Below are positions 15,915 to 23,530 of a DNA stretch of 56,615 nucleotides, one piece after another. Position numbers and translations under genes: made by a program. Numbering within the stretch: the stretch's first letter is position 1; each line of letters starts with the position of its first letter. The notes under the pieces were generated by a model. It saw only the letters and a program-made list of their open reading frames with translations, had not been told where the DNA came from and searched no databases. The stretch lies in contig DXEM01000016.1 in assembly GCA_019114985.1 (NCBI GenBank), positions 1-56,615 of the forward strand, given 5' to 3'. This DNA comes from Candidatus Anaerostipes excrementavium. GTDB taxonomy: Bacteria; Bacillota; Clostridia; Lachnospirales; Lachnospiraceae.

Positions 15915-16958
15915 TTATTCAAAAACAACGACTCCTTTAATCATTTTACCCCGCCGCATTTCATCATATCCCTTGGCTAAATCTTTTAACGCATATCGGT
16001 TCGTAATAAATTTTTTTGCATCCAGCTGACCACTTAAGACCAAATTCAAAGCTATGCGGTTTACCTCCGGCGAATAAGCAGATGCTCCATAAACCGTGAT
16101 CTCTTTATAGTGAATCATATTGGTATCAATGATTGCCGCACTTTTCTCAGATATTCCTCCAAAAAAGATAACTTTGCCTCTTTTCCTTGTCAGGCTAACC
16201 GCATCTGCCTGTGCCTGTCCCACCGGACACGCACAGATTACGGTATCCGCTCCCCTGCCTCCTGTCTTTTCCATGATCAATTCCTTTAATTTCGGATCAC
16301 TGCTGCTCATCGTATAGACATTCTCAAACCCTTGTTTTCTCGCAAGCTCTGCTTTCTCAGGATTCATTTCCACAATGATGACTTCCTTCGTCCCTCGGAT
16401 TTTGGCGATTTCACTGTGAAGACATCCGATGGTTCCGGCTCCAATGACCACGACCAGATCTTCCATTACAATATTCGTTTGGATCTGCGCATTCAGCACA
16501 GAAGACGCTGTCTCTGCGATGACTGTCTCAATCGGATCTATTCCCTTAGGAATTTCATTAAAACAACCGTTTTCCAGCATATCTCCGGTAAATGCAACAT
16601 ACTCCGCAAAACCTCCTGGAATCCCTTCTGCCGTGCCGATCATTTGCATATCATCGCATTGATTTTGGATTCCGTTTTTACAATACCAGCATTTTCCACA
16701 CGGTATCACCGGCGCGATTGACAGTTTCATACCTTGCGGATATTTCTTATTTTTGCTTTCCGCTACTTCTCCCGCGATCTCATGTCCGGAAATCGAAGGA
16801 TATTGGGCTTTTGAAGATCCTCCTCCATAGGTTCTTAAATCCGATCCGCAGATTCCACATGCAATGGTCTTTAACAAAATTCCATTTTCAGGGCATTGTG
16901 GGGTCTCGACTGTTTCATATCGAAGATCTTCTGCTCCATACAACACTGCCGCCTTCAT
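15915..16958 (-). CDS. Zinc-dependent medium-chain alcohol/polyol-phosphate dehydrogenase
   Basis: 347 residues. Catalytic zinc ligands are in CGICGSD (about 34-40) and GHEIAGEV (about 59-66). The structural zinc site is CGKCWYCKNGIQNQC, and the Rossmann motif is VVIGAGTIGCLH near 170. Relatives include galactitol-1-phosphate 5-dehydrogenase, sorbitol dehydrogenase and threonine dehydrogenase. It lies 41 bases before PTS IIB, so it probably oxidises the phosphorylated product of this PTS to a keto-phosphate with NAD (inference). GGAGG precedes the ATG. Confidence 0.9.
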   Translation of the reverse strand: MKAAVLYGAEDLRYETVETPQCPENGILLKTIACGICGSDLRTYGGGSSKAQYPSISGHEIAGEVAESKNKKYPQGMKLSIAPVIPCGKCWYCKNGIQNQCDDMQMIGTAEGIPGGFAEYVAFTGDMLENGCFNEIPKGIDPIETVIAETASSVLNAQIQTNIVMEDLVVVIGAGTIGCLHSEIAKIRGTKEVIIVEMNPEKAELARKQGFENVYTMSSSDPKLKELIMEKTGGRGADTVICACPVGQAQADAVSLTRKRGKVIFFGGISEKSAAIIDTNMIHYKEITVYGASAYSPEVNRIALNLVLSGQLDAKKFITNRYALKDLAKGYDEMRRGKMIKGVVVFE

Positions 16959-16979
16959 TTCATGTTCCCTCCTTTCTTA

Positions 16980-17633
16980 TCATGCATCTAGTGTTTCTAA
17001 TCGCTCTGCCAGCGCCGTCAAAAATTTAGCTCCGGTTGCTCCGTCAATCACACGGTGATCCATATTCAAAGCGATTTGCATCGTTTTCCCTGCGACAATC
17101 TTTCCATCTTTTATAATCGGAACGTCTTCCATTCTCCCAACAGAAATAATAGCTCCATTCGGCGCATTTACAATTGCGGTAAAAGCATGGATATGAAACA
17201 TTCCCAGATTGCTGACGACGAATGTCCCTCCGCTTAGATCCTCCATAGAAAAATTGCCTTTCACAGATTTTTTCTTAATCTCTTCCATTGCCTGATGGAT
17301 CTCTTCCAAAGATTTTTTGTCTGCGTCTTTGATCACAGGGACAAGAAGCCCTCTCTTCGTATCTACGGCGACGCCCATATGAATATTCTCATGCAGAATG
17401 ATCTTTGTTCCGTCATCCCAGGAAGCATTCATAATAGGAAACTCGGCGATCGTATCTGCCACCGCTTTGATCAGAATCGTGGTATATGAGACTTTAACTG
17501 GAAGTTTTTTGTGGTACGCGATCATATTTTCGCAGTTGATCACTGAAAAATGTGTAAACTGCGGCGCTTCCCAGCTTTTTATCATCTGTCGTCCCATGCT
17601 TTTTCCCAGCGCAGACAATCTTTTCTCACTCAT
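16980..17633 (-). CDS. Dihydrolipoamide acyltransferase catalytic domain (truncated-type E2)
   Basis: 217 residues that match only the C-terminal catalytic domain of E2 enzymes of 2-oxoacid or acetoin dehydrogenase complexes: FTHFSVINC, PIMNASW, GVAVDTKRGLLVPVI, FVVSNLGMF and the active-site MDHRVIDGA near the end. No lipoyl domain and no clear peripheral-subunit-binding domain are present; the lipoyl domain is a separate gene whose stop overlaps this start by 8 bases (ATGAGTGA). Splitting of E2 into two chains is unusual, though coupled translation could keep the ratio. The acyl group transferred to CoA is unknown. Confidence 0.9.
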   Translation of the reverse strand: MSEKRLSALGKSMGRQMIKSWEAPQFTHFSVINCENMIAYHKKLPVKVSYTTILIKAVADTIAEFPIMNASWDDGTKIILHENIHMGVAVDTKRGLLVPVIKDADKKSLEEIHQAMEEIKKKSVKGNFSMEDLSGGTFVVSNLGMFHIHAFTAIVNAPNGAIISVGRMEDVPIIKDGKIVAGKTMQIALNMDHRVIDGATGAKFLTALAERLETLDA

Positions 17634-17868
17634 CGACTTCCACCCAGGCAATCGTTTTTGTAATCTCGACGGTATCGCCTTCATCAGCTACAATTTCAGC
17701 TAATGTACCATCCAACGCAGATTCTACTTCCGTGACTGCCTTATCTGTCTCGATTTCAACCAACACATCACCCTTCTGTACTTGATCACCTACTTTCTTT
17801 TTCCACTCTAAAATCGTTCCTTCTTCCATATCCAGGCCGATTTTCGGCATAATAACTTCTTTTCGCAT
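17626..17868 (-). CDS. Free-standing biotin/lipoyl-domain protein
   Basis: 80 residues forming one lipoyl domain and nothing more. The lipoylated Lys is in EIETDKAVTEVES (about residue 43), with IMPKIGLDMEEGTI at the start and GDTVEITKTIAWVE at the end. It should carry the acyl group between E1 and the separate E2 catalytic chain. AAAGGAG precedes the ATG at 17868. The encoded lipoate ligase at the end of the operon presumably modifies it. Confidence 0.92.
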   Translation of the reverse strand: MRKEVIMPKIGLDMEEGTILEWKKKVGDQVQKGDVLVEIETDKAVTEVESALDGTLAEIVADEGDTVEITKTIAWVEVDE

Positions 17869-17888
17869 AACATGTTTCTCCTTTCATA

Positions 17889-19256
17889 TTAAAATTTAAA
17901 AATTGCTTCTCTGATGATCTCACTGACAGACGGATGCGGAAAAACAATTTTTTTCATTTCTTCTATCGTAACTTTCTGCTCCATCAATGCTCCAATTCCC
18001 CATATCATTTCTGATGCATAACTGCCCAAAATATGAGCTCCTGCCAGACATCCTGTGTCTTGATCCATAAGCAGCTTACAAATTCCGCCTATACCATCAT
18101 TTTCCGCCACAAATCTTCCGGAATATGCCATTGGGATTTCCACTGTCTTCATTCTCAGTCCTTTTTCCTTCGCTGACTCTTCGGTTTCCCCAACGGAAGC
18201 AAGCTCCGGGTTTGTATAAATAACCGATGGAATTACACCATAATCTATTGTGTCCTGGATTCCAAACATGTCATTTACTGCTGTTTCACTTTCACGGTAT
18301 GCCGTATGTGCAAGCATCATTTTCCCATTTACATCTCCCGCTGCATAGATACCTTCCACAGACGTCCGAAGATGTTCATCTGTTACGATTTTTCCATTTT
18401 CTATCTTGAGATTAACAGATTCCAATCCAAGTCCTTTTATGATCGGATGTCTGCCGACTGACCATAAGATCTTATCCGCTTTGCATCGGATCCATTGATC
18501 CTCTTTTTTACAAACCACTCCATCTTTTTCTATCTCCGTTACCTGATACCCCAGCATGAATTGAATCCCTTTTTTCTCCAATTCTTTTTGAAGCATTTTT
18601 GTGATTTTCCGATCCATTGTTCCGGCAATTTTATCAAGCATCTCTACAACCGTTACCTTCGTACCCATTCCAGCAAAATATGCGGCCATTTCCAATCCAA
18701 TCACGCCGGCTCCTACAATAACCAGCTTGTTTGGCAGCTGAGGAAAATCTAACAGTTCCCGGCTTGTTACCGCCAATCCGCTTTCCATTGCCTCTTTCCC
18801 TCCTTTGATTGGAGGAATCACCGGTTGGGACCCTGCAGCAATTAAGAGATTCCTTGCCTCGTATATTTCCCCTTCTGCTTCCACCAAAAATCCTCTGTCT
18901 GTTTTCCCTTTGATTTTTGCCTGTTGATAGATGACTTCGACTTTATGTTTTTTCATCGTCATTTTGACGCCGCCAACCAACATATGTATGACTCTATTTT
19001 TTCTTTTCTGTATCGCTGTTGGATCAATCAAAACGTTCTCCGTTAATATTCCGAATGAGTTTCCATTCTTGGTATGTTCATAAATCTTCGCCGAATTCAG
19101 CAATGTTTTTGTTGGGATACAGCCTTCATTAAGACATACCCCTCCTAGTTTGTTTTTTTCAAACAGGAGAACTCTTTTCTTTTTTTTCGCCGCCCTTTGT
19201 GCACCCAAATATCCGGCAGGTCCTCCTCCGATTACAATGAGATCATATGGCTCCAT
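17889..19256 (-). CDS. lpdA: Dihydrolipoyl dehydrogenase (E3)
   Basis: 455 residues, full length. N-terminal FAD motif VIGGGPAGYLGAQRA, redox disulfide GGVCLNEGCIPTK, NAD motif VIVGAGVIGLEMA, second FAD block YAAGDVNG and the C-terminal catalytic His-Glu in HPSVSEII (the usual HPxxSE). It reoxidises the dihydrolipoyl domain with NAD. There is no extra lipoyl domain at the N-terminus. It lies between E1 beta and the lipoyl protein with gaps of 13 and 20 bases. Confidence 0.95.
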   Translation of the reverse strand: MEPYDLIVIGGGPAGYLGAQRAAKKKKRVLLFEKNKLGGVCLNEGCIPTKTLLNSAKIYEHTKNGNSFGILTENVLIDPTAIQKRKNRVIHMLVGGVKMTMKKHKVEVIYQQAKIKGKTDRGFLVEAEGEIYEARNLLIAAGSQPVIPPIKGGKEAMESGLAVTSRELLDFPQLPNKLVIVGAGVIGLEMAAYFAGMGTKVTVVEMLDKIAGTMDRKITKMLQKELEKKGIQFMLGYQVTEIEKDGVVCKKEDQWIRCKADKILWSVGRHPIIKGLGLESVNLKIENGKIVTDEHLRTSVEGIYAAGDVNGKMMLAHTAYRESETAVNDMFGIQDTIDYGVIPSVIYTNPELASVGETEESAKEKGLRMKTVEIPMAYSGRFVAENDGIGGICKLLMDQDTGCLAGAHILGSYASEMIWGIGALMEQKVTIEEMKKIVFPHPSVSEIIREAIFKF

Positions 19257-19269
19257 ATTTCTCCTCCTT

Positions 19270-20238
19270 CTAAAGAATCGACTTCACAGCTTTTAAAATA
19301 TCCTGATCATTCGGAAGATAGGCATCCTCCAGCACCGGCGCAAATGGAACCGGAACGTTAGGCGCTCCCACTCTCTGTATTGGTCTCTTCAAATCTTCAA
19401 ATGCTTTTTCCTGGATGATAGACGCGATTTCTGCTCCAAATCCACCTTTTACACATGCTTCATGAGCAATAACAGCCTTTCCTGTTTTCTTGACGGATGC
19501 AAGGATCGTTTCTGCATCGAACGGCTCGAGACATCTTACATCTACGACTTCTGCTTCGATTCCCTGCTCGGCCAATTCTTTCGCTGCTTTCAATGACTGA
19601 TCTACCATAGAAGAATAGGCTATGATCGTAATGTCTTTCCCCTGCCGTTTAATATCACAGGTATAATCACATTCATAGGGTTCCTCCGGCACTTCACACC
19701 TTTTCTTATACAGCGCTTTATGTTCAATAAATACGACTGGATTATTATCCCGGATCGCACGCAGAAGCAGACCTTTTGCATCGCATGCATTTGATGGAAT
19801 TACCACTCGAATCCCAGGAACATGGGCCAGCAAAGCTTCCAAAGATTGTGAATGCTGCGCGCCGTTTCCAAGTCCCGCACCGCCCTGCGTCCGAATTACC
19901 AGAGGAAGACTGACACGTCCGCCGTACATATACCTTAACTTTGCAGCCTGATTCATGATCTGATCAAAACAAACGCCAATAAAATCAATATAAGAAATTT
20001 CCACGACCGGACGAAGCCCCAGCATCGAAGACCCGATCGCTGTTCCGATAATCGCATTTTCGGAAATTGGCGTATCCATGATTCTGCCCTCTCCAAAGTG
20101 TTCTATCAGATCATAGGAACATCGAAGCTGTCCTCCATAGACTGCAATATCTTCTCCGATCGAAAAAACATTCGGGTCACTGCTGAATGCGATATGCAGC
20201 GCTTCATTAATTGCCTGACGCATAGATAATTTTCTCAT
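19270..20238 (-). CDS. Thiamine-diphosphate dehydrogenase E1 component, beta subunit (acetoin/pyruvate type)
   Basis: 322 residues of the transketolase-like pyrimidine and C-terminal domains: MRQAINEAL, VFSIGEDIAVYGG, DTPISENAIIGTAIG, GRVSLPLVIRTQGGAG and the C-terminal KAVIAHEACVKGGFGAEI. It pairs with the alpha subunit encoded 5 bases upstream. It is equally similar by eye to AcoB (acetoin) and PdhB, so the substrate remains open; the operon context suggests a diketone, hydroxyketone or 2-oxoacid derived from the imported sugar. Confidence 0.93.
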   Translation of the reverse strand: MRKLSMRQAINEALHIAFSSDPNVFSIGEDIAVYGGQLRCSYDLIEHFGEGRIMDTPISENAIIGTAIGSSMLGLRPVVEISYIDFIGVCFDQIMNQAAKLRYMYGGRVSLPLVIRTQGGAGLGNGAQHSQSLEALLAHVPGIRVVIPSNACDAKGLLLRAIRDNNPVVFIEHKALYKKRCEVPEEPYECDYTCDIKRQGKDITIIAYSSMVDQSLKAAKELAEQGIEAEVVDVRCLEPFDAETILASVKKTGKAVIAHEACVKGGFGAEIASIIQEKAFEDLKRPIQRVGAPNVPVPFAPVLEDAYLPNDQDILKAVKSIL

Positions 20239-20243
20239 TCTGT

Positions 20244-21260
20244 CTACCTCCCCTGATTCTCATATACTTTCCATGAAATGTCCGCGTAAGTCTCATCGTA
20301 CAGATCATTTTGCAGATCTTGCGGAGATGGTTCTTTTTCTTTTTTTGCACTTTCGCTGGCTGCCAGTACAAGCTCTTCCTCTTCCTTCTGCATCCTCCTA
20401 AGTTCGTCTTGAGATATTTTGCAAGTCTTCACGAGTATTTCTTCCAAATGTTTGATCGGGCAGCGTTCCTTCCATTTGGCAACTTCTTCGCGTGTCCTAT
20501 AATTTTCGTTGTCACCGTAATAATGCCCGGCCATTCGATATGTCTTCATTTCCATTAAGATTGGTCCGTTTCCGTTTCGCACCTTTTGGGCAGCTTTCCC
20601 GAAGCTTTGATAAACTGCCTCAATATCGTTTCCATCAACCGTAACGCCTTCTATTCCATATCCAATTGCGCGGTCGCTTAAATTTTCCACACTGCAGGAC
20701 TTTTTCTGACTTGTAGAAATTGCATACTGGTTATTCTCACATACAAATATGACCGGTAAGTTCATGACTGCCGCCATATTGATCGATTCATGAAAGGTTC
20801 CTTCATTTGCCGCCCCATCTCCAAAGAAACAAACGACGATATTCTTCGTGTGCTGATATTTCAATGCAAAACCAGCTCCAACGGCAATCGGAATACCTCC
20901 TCCTACAATTCCATTTGCTCCAAGCATGCCGATCGACATATCCGCAATATGCATGGATCCGCCCTTCCCTTTACAATAGCCAGTCTCTCTTGCCATCAGC
21001 TCCGCAAACATCTTTTTCATGTCCGCGCCCTTTGCGATACAATGCCCATGTCCGCGGTGTGTAGAAGTAATATAATCCTGATCTGATAAGTGGGCACAGA
21101 TTCCCACTGCAATCGCCTCTTCTCCGTTATAGGTATGTACGACTGCCCGTGTTAAATTCATTTTTGCCAGCTCGATTGCTTCATTTTCAAAAGCTCGAAT
21201 TCTTACCATCTTCCGATAAAATTCAATCAGCTGCTCTCTTGACAACACCTTCTGATTCAT
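20244..21260 (-). CDS. Thiamine-diphosphate dehydrogenase E1 component, alpha subunit (acetoin/pyruvate type)
   Basis: About 338 residues. The thiamine diphosphate motif runs from FFGDGAANEGTFHESINMA to FVCENNQYAIST, preceded by GKGGSMHI and followed by MKTYRMAGHYYGD. With the beta subunit it decarboxylates or cleaves the substrate and acylates lipoamide. The ATG at 21260 is 12 bases after AAAGGAG; a TTG at 21269 is better spaced and may be the real start. First gene of the large operon. Confidence 0.92.
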   Translation of the reverse strand: MNQKVLSREQLIEFYRKMVRIRAFENEAIELAKMNLTRAVVHTYNGEEAIAVGICAHLSDQDYITSTHRGHGHCIAKGADMKKMFAELMARETGYCKGKGGSMHIADMSIGMLGANGIVGGGIPIAVGAGFALKYQHTKNIVVCFFGDGAANEGTFHESINMAAVMNLPVIFVCENNQYAISTSQKKSCSVENLSDRAIGYGIEGVTVDGNDIEAVYQSFGKAAQKVRNGNGPILMEMKTYRMAGHYYGDNENYRTREEVAKWKERCPIKHLEEILVKTCKISQDELRRMQKEEEELVLAASESAKKEKEPSPQDLQNDLYDETYADISWKVYENQGR

Positions 21261-21315
21261 ATCGCCCAATATTCTCCTTTCGCTTTGTCTCCGTCTGCTG
21301 TTATCTTGTGATTTT

Positions 21316-21344
21316 ATTGTAGCAACGCCTATTTTGACCTTCAA
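21316..21344 (-). promoter_or_regulatory. Promoter of the 13-gene RLP/acyl-CoA operon
   Basis: Minus strand: -35 TTGAAG (21339-21344), a 17-base spacer and -10 TACAAT (21316-21321), about 55 bases before the E1 alpha start. The rest of the 205-base divergent region is AT-rich with no strong second promoter; the PRD regulator probably binds here. Confidence 0.65.
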
Positions 21345-21465
21345 TGCGCCCCAAACTCTTTCTGGTAGAATTTACTTCCGTCATGTTGAACAACTTTTCT
21401 TGCTTTTTCATTTTTCTTTTGTTAACCTTTACTTATTACAAAAAATAACGGGAAGGAGAATTCTT

Positions 21466-23475
21466 ATGAATCGAAAGCAGCACCAACTGATGAACCTTTT
21501 TACATTAACCGAGAAGAAAAAATATTCTTGCGAAGAGTTGTCCGATCTTCTTCAGCTTGGAAAACGCTCGATCACCAACTACATCAATGAAATTAACAGC
21601 TTTTTATCCGGGAATGATTTTGAGGAAATTCGCCTTCTCCCAGATAATACATATCAGTTGGATGTACCTTTACAGGAGCTTGCAAAGATCCGAAAAAAAT
21701 ATTTTTCACAGCCGCTCTATGAATACCACTTTTCTTTGGATGAGAGGATTACGATCATAAAACTGCTGCTTTGCAAACAAAATACCGTCACGACTTCGGA
21801 TATCATGCGATCTTTAGACATCAGCAAAAAGACATGCCTTTCTGATATGAAGCATGTCGCAAACGATCTGGCACAGCAGGATATCCCTTTCCTTTCTGCA
21901 GCAAAAGGATATTCCATCGATGTAAACGAAGTTTTTCGAAGAGATTATTTGATCAATAGTTTCCACACCTTTTTAAATGTTTTAGGAGATAACTCTCCAT
22001 TTTCTGAAATATCAGGGATCGATCTCTGGATTTCTCAGTATTTTCATCTTGAATTATTAAAAGACCGCATATTTCCAATCTTACTGAACTGGCAGAGAGA
22101 AAATCAGATCAATATTGAAGGCTATCAATTTTATCAGCTTTTGTGGATCCTGGTCGTCGCAGCAGACCGCATCCGTCAAGGATATCCGATCAGCGCCTAT
22201 CCCTGCGCATCTGATTACAGTACGATCCAAATTTCAGAAAATTTATGTTCCCATTTAGAAAAGGTTTTAGACCTTTCTTTCCCTGCGGCGGAAGTTTATT
22301 TTCTCGCCTCTTACATCGATGGGCTCTCCCTGACCTCATTGCCGCAAATGCCTCTTGGAACGATTCCGTCCAATACGGTCATCCATACATTCTTAGTAAA
22401 TGTATCCCGTGATCTAAAATTAAAACTGGCCAATGATACCAAACTTTATACGCAGCTTTCTGCTCATATTAAAAGCTTTTTTTCTATTTTGGAAAGAAAT
22501 ACGACATTCGACCGGAATTTTTATAAAGAACTGGAGGAAGAATACCCGTTAATCTGCAGATCTGTGAAAAATAACCTTTATATTTTGGAACATAGTTTCC
22601 ATCGGACTTACAAGGAAAATGAAGCCGCCTTCCTTGTGATGCATATTGCCGCAGCTGTTTCTAAAATCCTAGCAGAACGACAAGATTTTAAGGTGCTTGT
22701 TGTATGCGATTCCGGAACCGCCATGGCATCTTATCTTATGAATAAATTGAAATACTTTTGTAAAATCGATGATATTGTTACAGTTTCATCTTTTGAGCTT
22801 CATAACTATTTGCGCAGGATCAACCCGGCGCCTAACCTTATTATTTCTCTTTATCCAATCGATGGCATCTCTATTCCGATGGTTATCGTCTCTCCAGGGC
22901 TGCCTTCCAGCGATCTGAGCCGCATTCAGGAAAAAATGTATGCCTCAAAAAAAGATGAAAATAACCTTTTAAAGAAACGTTATGGATATACCTCTCACCA
23001 AACCTCTTACAAAATCGAGGCATCCAACAGTATCTTAGATCCTGGGCAAATTGCATTGGATTTTGAGGCCGATACTTGGCAGGATGCTTTACAGTTAGGC
23101 GGAAACCTGCTGATGGAAGAAGGTATCGTTACGCAAAATTATATTGATTCCATTATCCGAAATGTAGAAATCAACGGTCCTTATTTTGTATTCTGGCCAG
23201 GCATTGCTTTGGCGCACGCAAATACAAGTTCTAAATCGATTCCGTTCCAGGCAAGCCTGATACGTTTAAAGCACCCTGTTTTCTTTCATAATGATCTGAA
23301 CGACCCTGTGAGATATATTTTTACTTTTATTGCCTCCGACACTCCAGAAAATGATGATAAAATCGTTTCCATCATTCACCTGGCATCCAGCCCTACATTA
23401 TTCCAGCATCTGGATCATTCAAAGACACCTCAGGAAGCTTTTGAAATTATTCGAAGAACAGAACGAGATATTTAA
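21466..23475 (+). CDS. PTS-regulation-domain transcriptional activator (BglG/MtlR type)
   Basis: 669 residues, in order: N-terminal winged helices (SCEELSDLLQLGKRSITNYI), two PRDs in about 160-420 with conserved His residues, a GatB-like IIB domain (VLVVCDSGTAMASYLMNKL) and a C-terminal fructose-type IIA domain with GIALAHAN. HPr and the cognate IIB/IIA phosphorylate these domains to set activity (family knowledge). AAGGAG precedes the ATG at 21466; an in-frame upstream ATG at 21334 is rejected. It diverges from the RLP operon, which it most likely activates when its PTS is working. Confidence 0.92.
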   Translation: MNRKQHQLMNLFTLTEKKKYSCEELSDLLQLGKRSITNYINEINSFLSGNDFEEIRLLPDNTYQLDVPLQELAKIRKKYFSQPLYEYHFSLDERITIIKLLLCKQNTVTTSDIMRSLDISKKTCLSDMKHVANDLAQQDIPFLSAAKGYSIDVNEVFRRDYLINSFHTFLNVLGDNSPFSEISGIDLWISQYFHLELLKDRIFPILLNWQRENQINIEGYQFYQLLWILVVAADRIRQGYPISAYPCASDYSTIQISENLCSHLEKVLDLSFPAAEVYFLASYIDGLSLTSLPQMPLGTIPSNTVIHTFLVNVSRDLKLKLANDTKLYTQLSAHIKSFFSILERNTTFDRNFYKELEEEYPLICRSVKNNLYILEHSFHRTYKENEAAFLVMHIAAAVSKILAERQDFKVLVVCDSGTAMASYLMNKLKYFCKIDDIVTVSSFELHNYLRRINPAPNLIISLYPIDGISIPMVIVSPGLPSSDLSRIQEKMYASKKDENNLLKKRYGYTSHQTSYKIEASNSILDPGQIALDFEADTWQDALQLGGNLLMEEGIVTQNYIDSIIRNVEINGPYFVFWPGIALAHANTSSKSIPFQASLIRLKHPVFFHNDLNDPVRYIFTFIASDTPENDDKIVSIIHLASSPTLFQHLDHSKTPQEAFEIIRRTERDI

Positions 23476-23479
23476 AAGA

Positions 23480-23515
23480 AGGGCATCGGTTCTTGAATCT
23501 ATGAACCGATGCCCT
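23480..23515 (-). terminator. Terminator of the MMPL exporter operon
   Basis: AGGGCATCGGTTC (23480-23492) pairs perfectly with GAACCGATGCCCT (23503-23515). On the minus strand it is followed by TCTTTTAAA. It lies between the convergent exporter-partner and PRD regulator genes and could block read-through either way. Confidence 0.75.
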
Positions 23516-23530
23516 GGCATATGAACCGTC

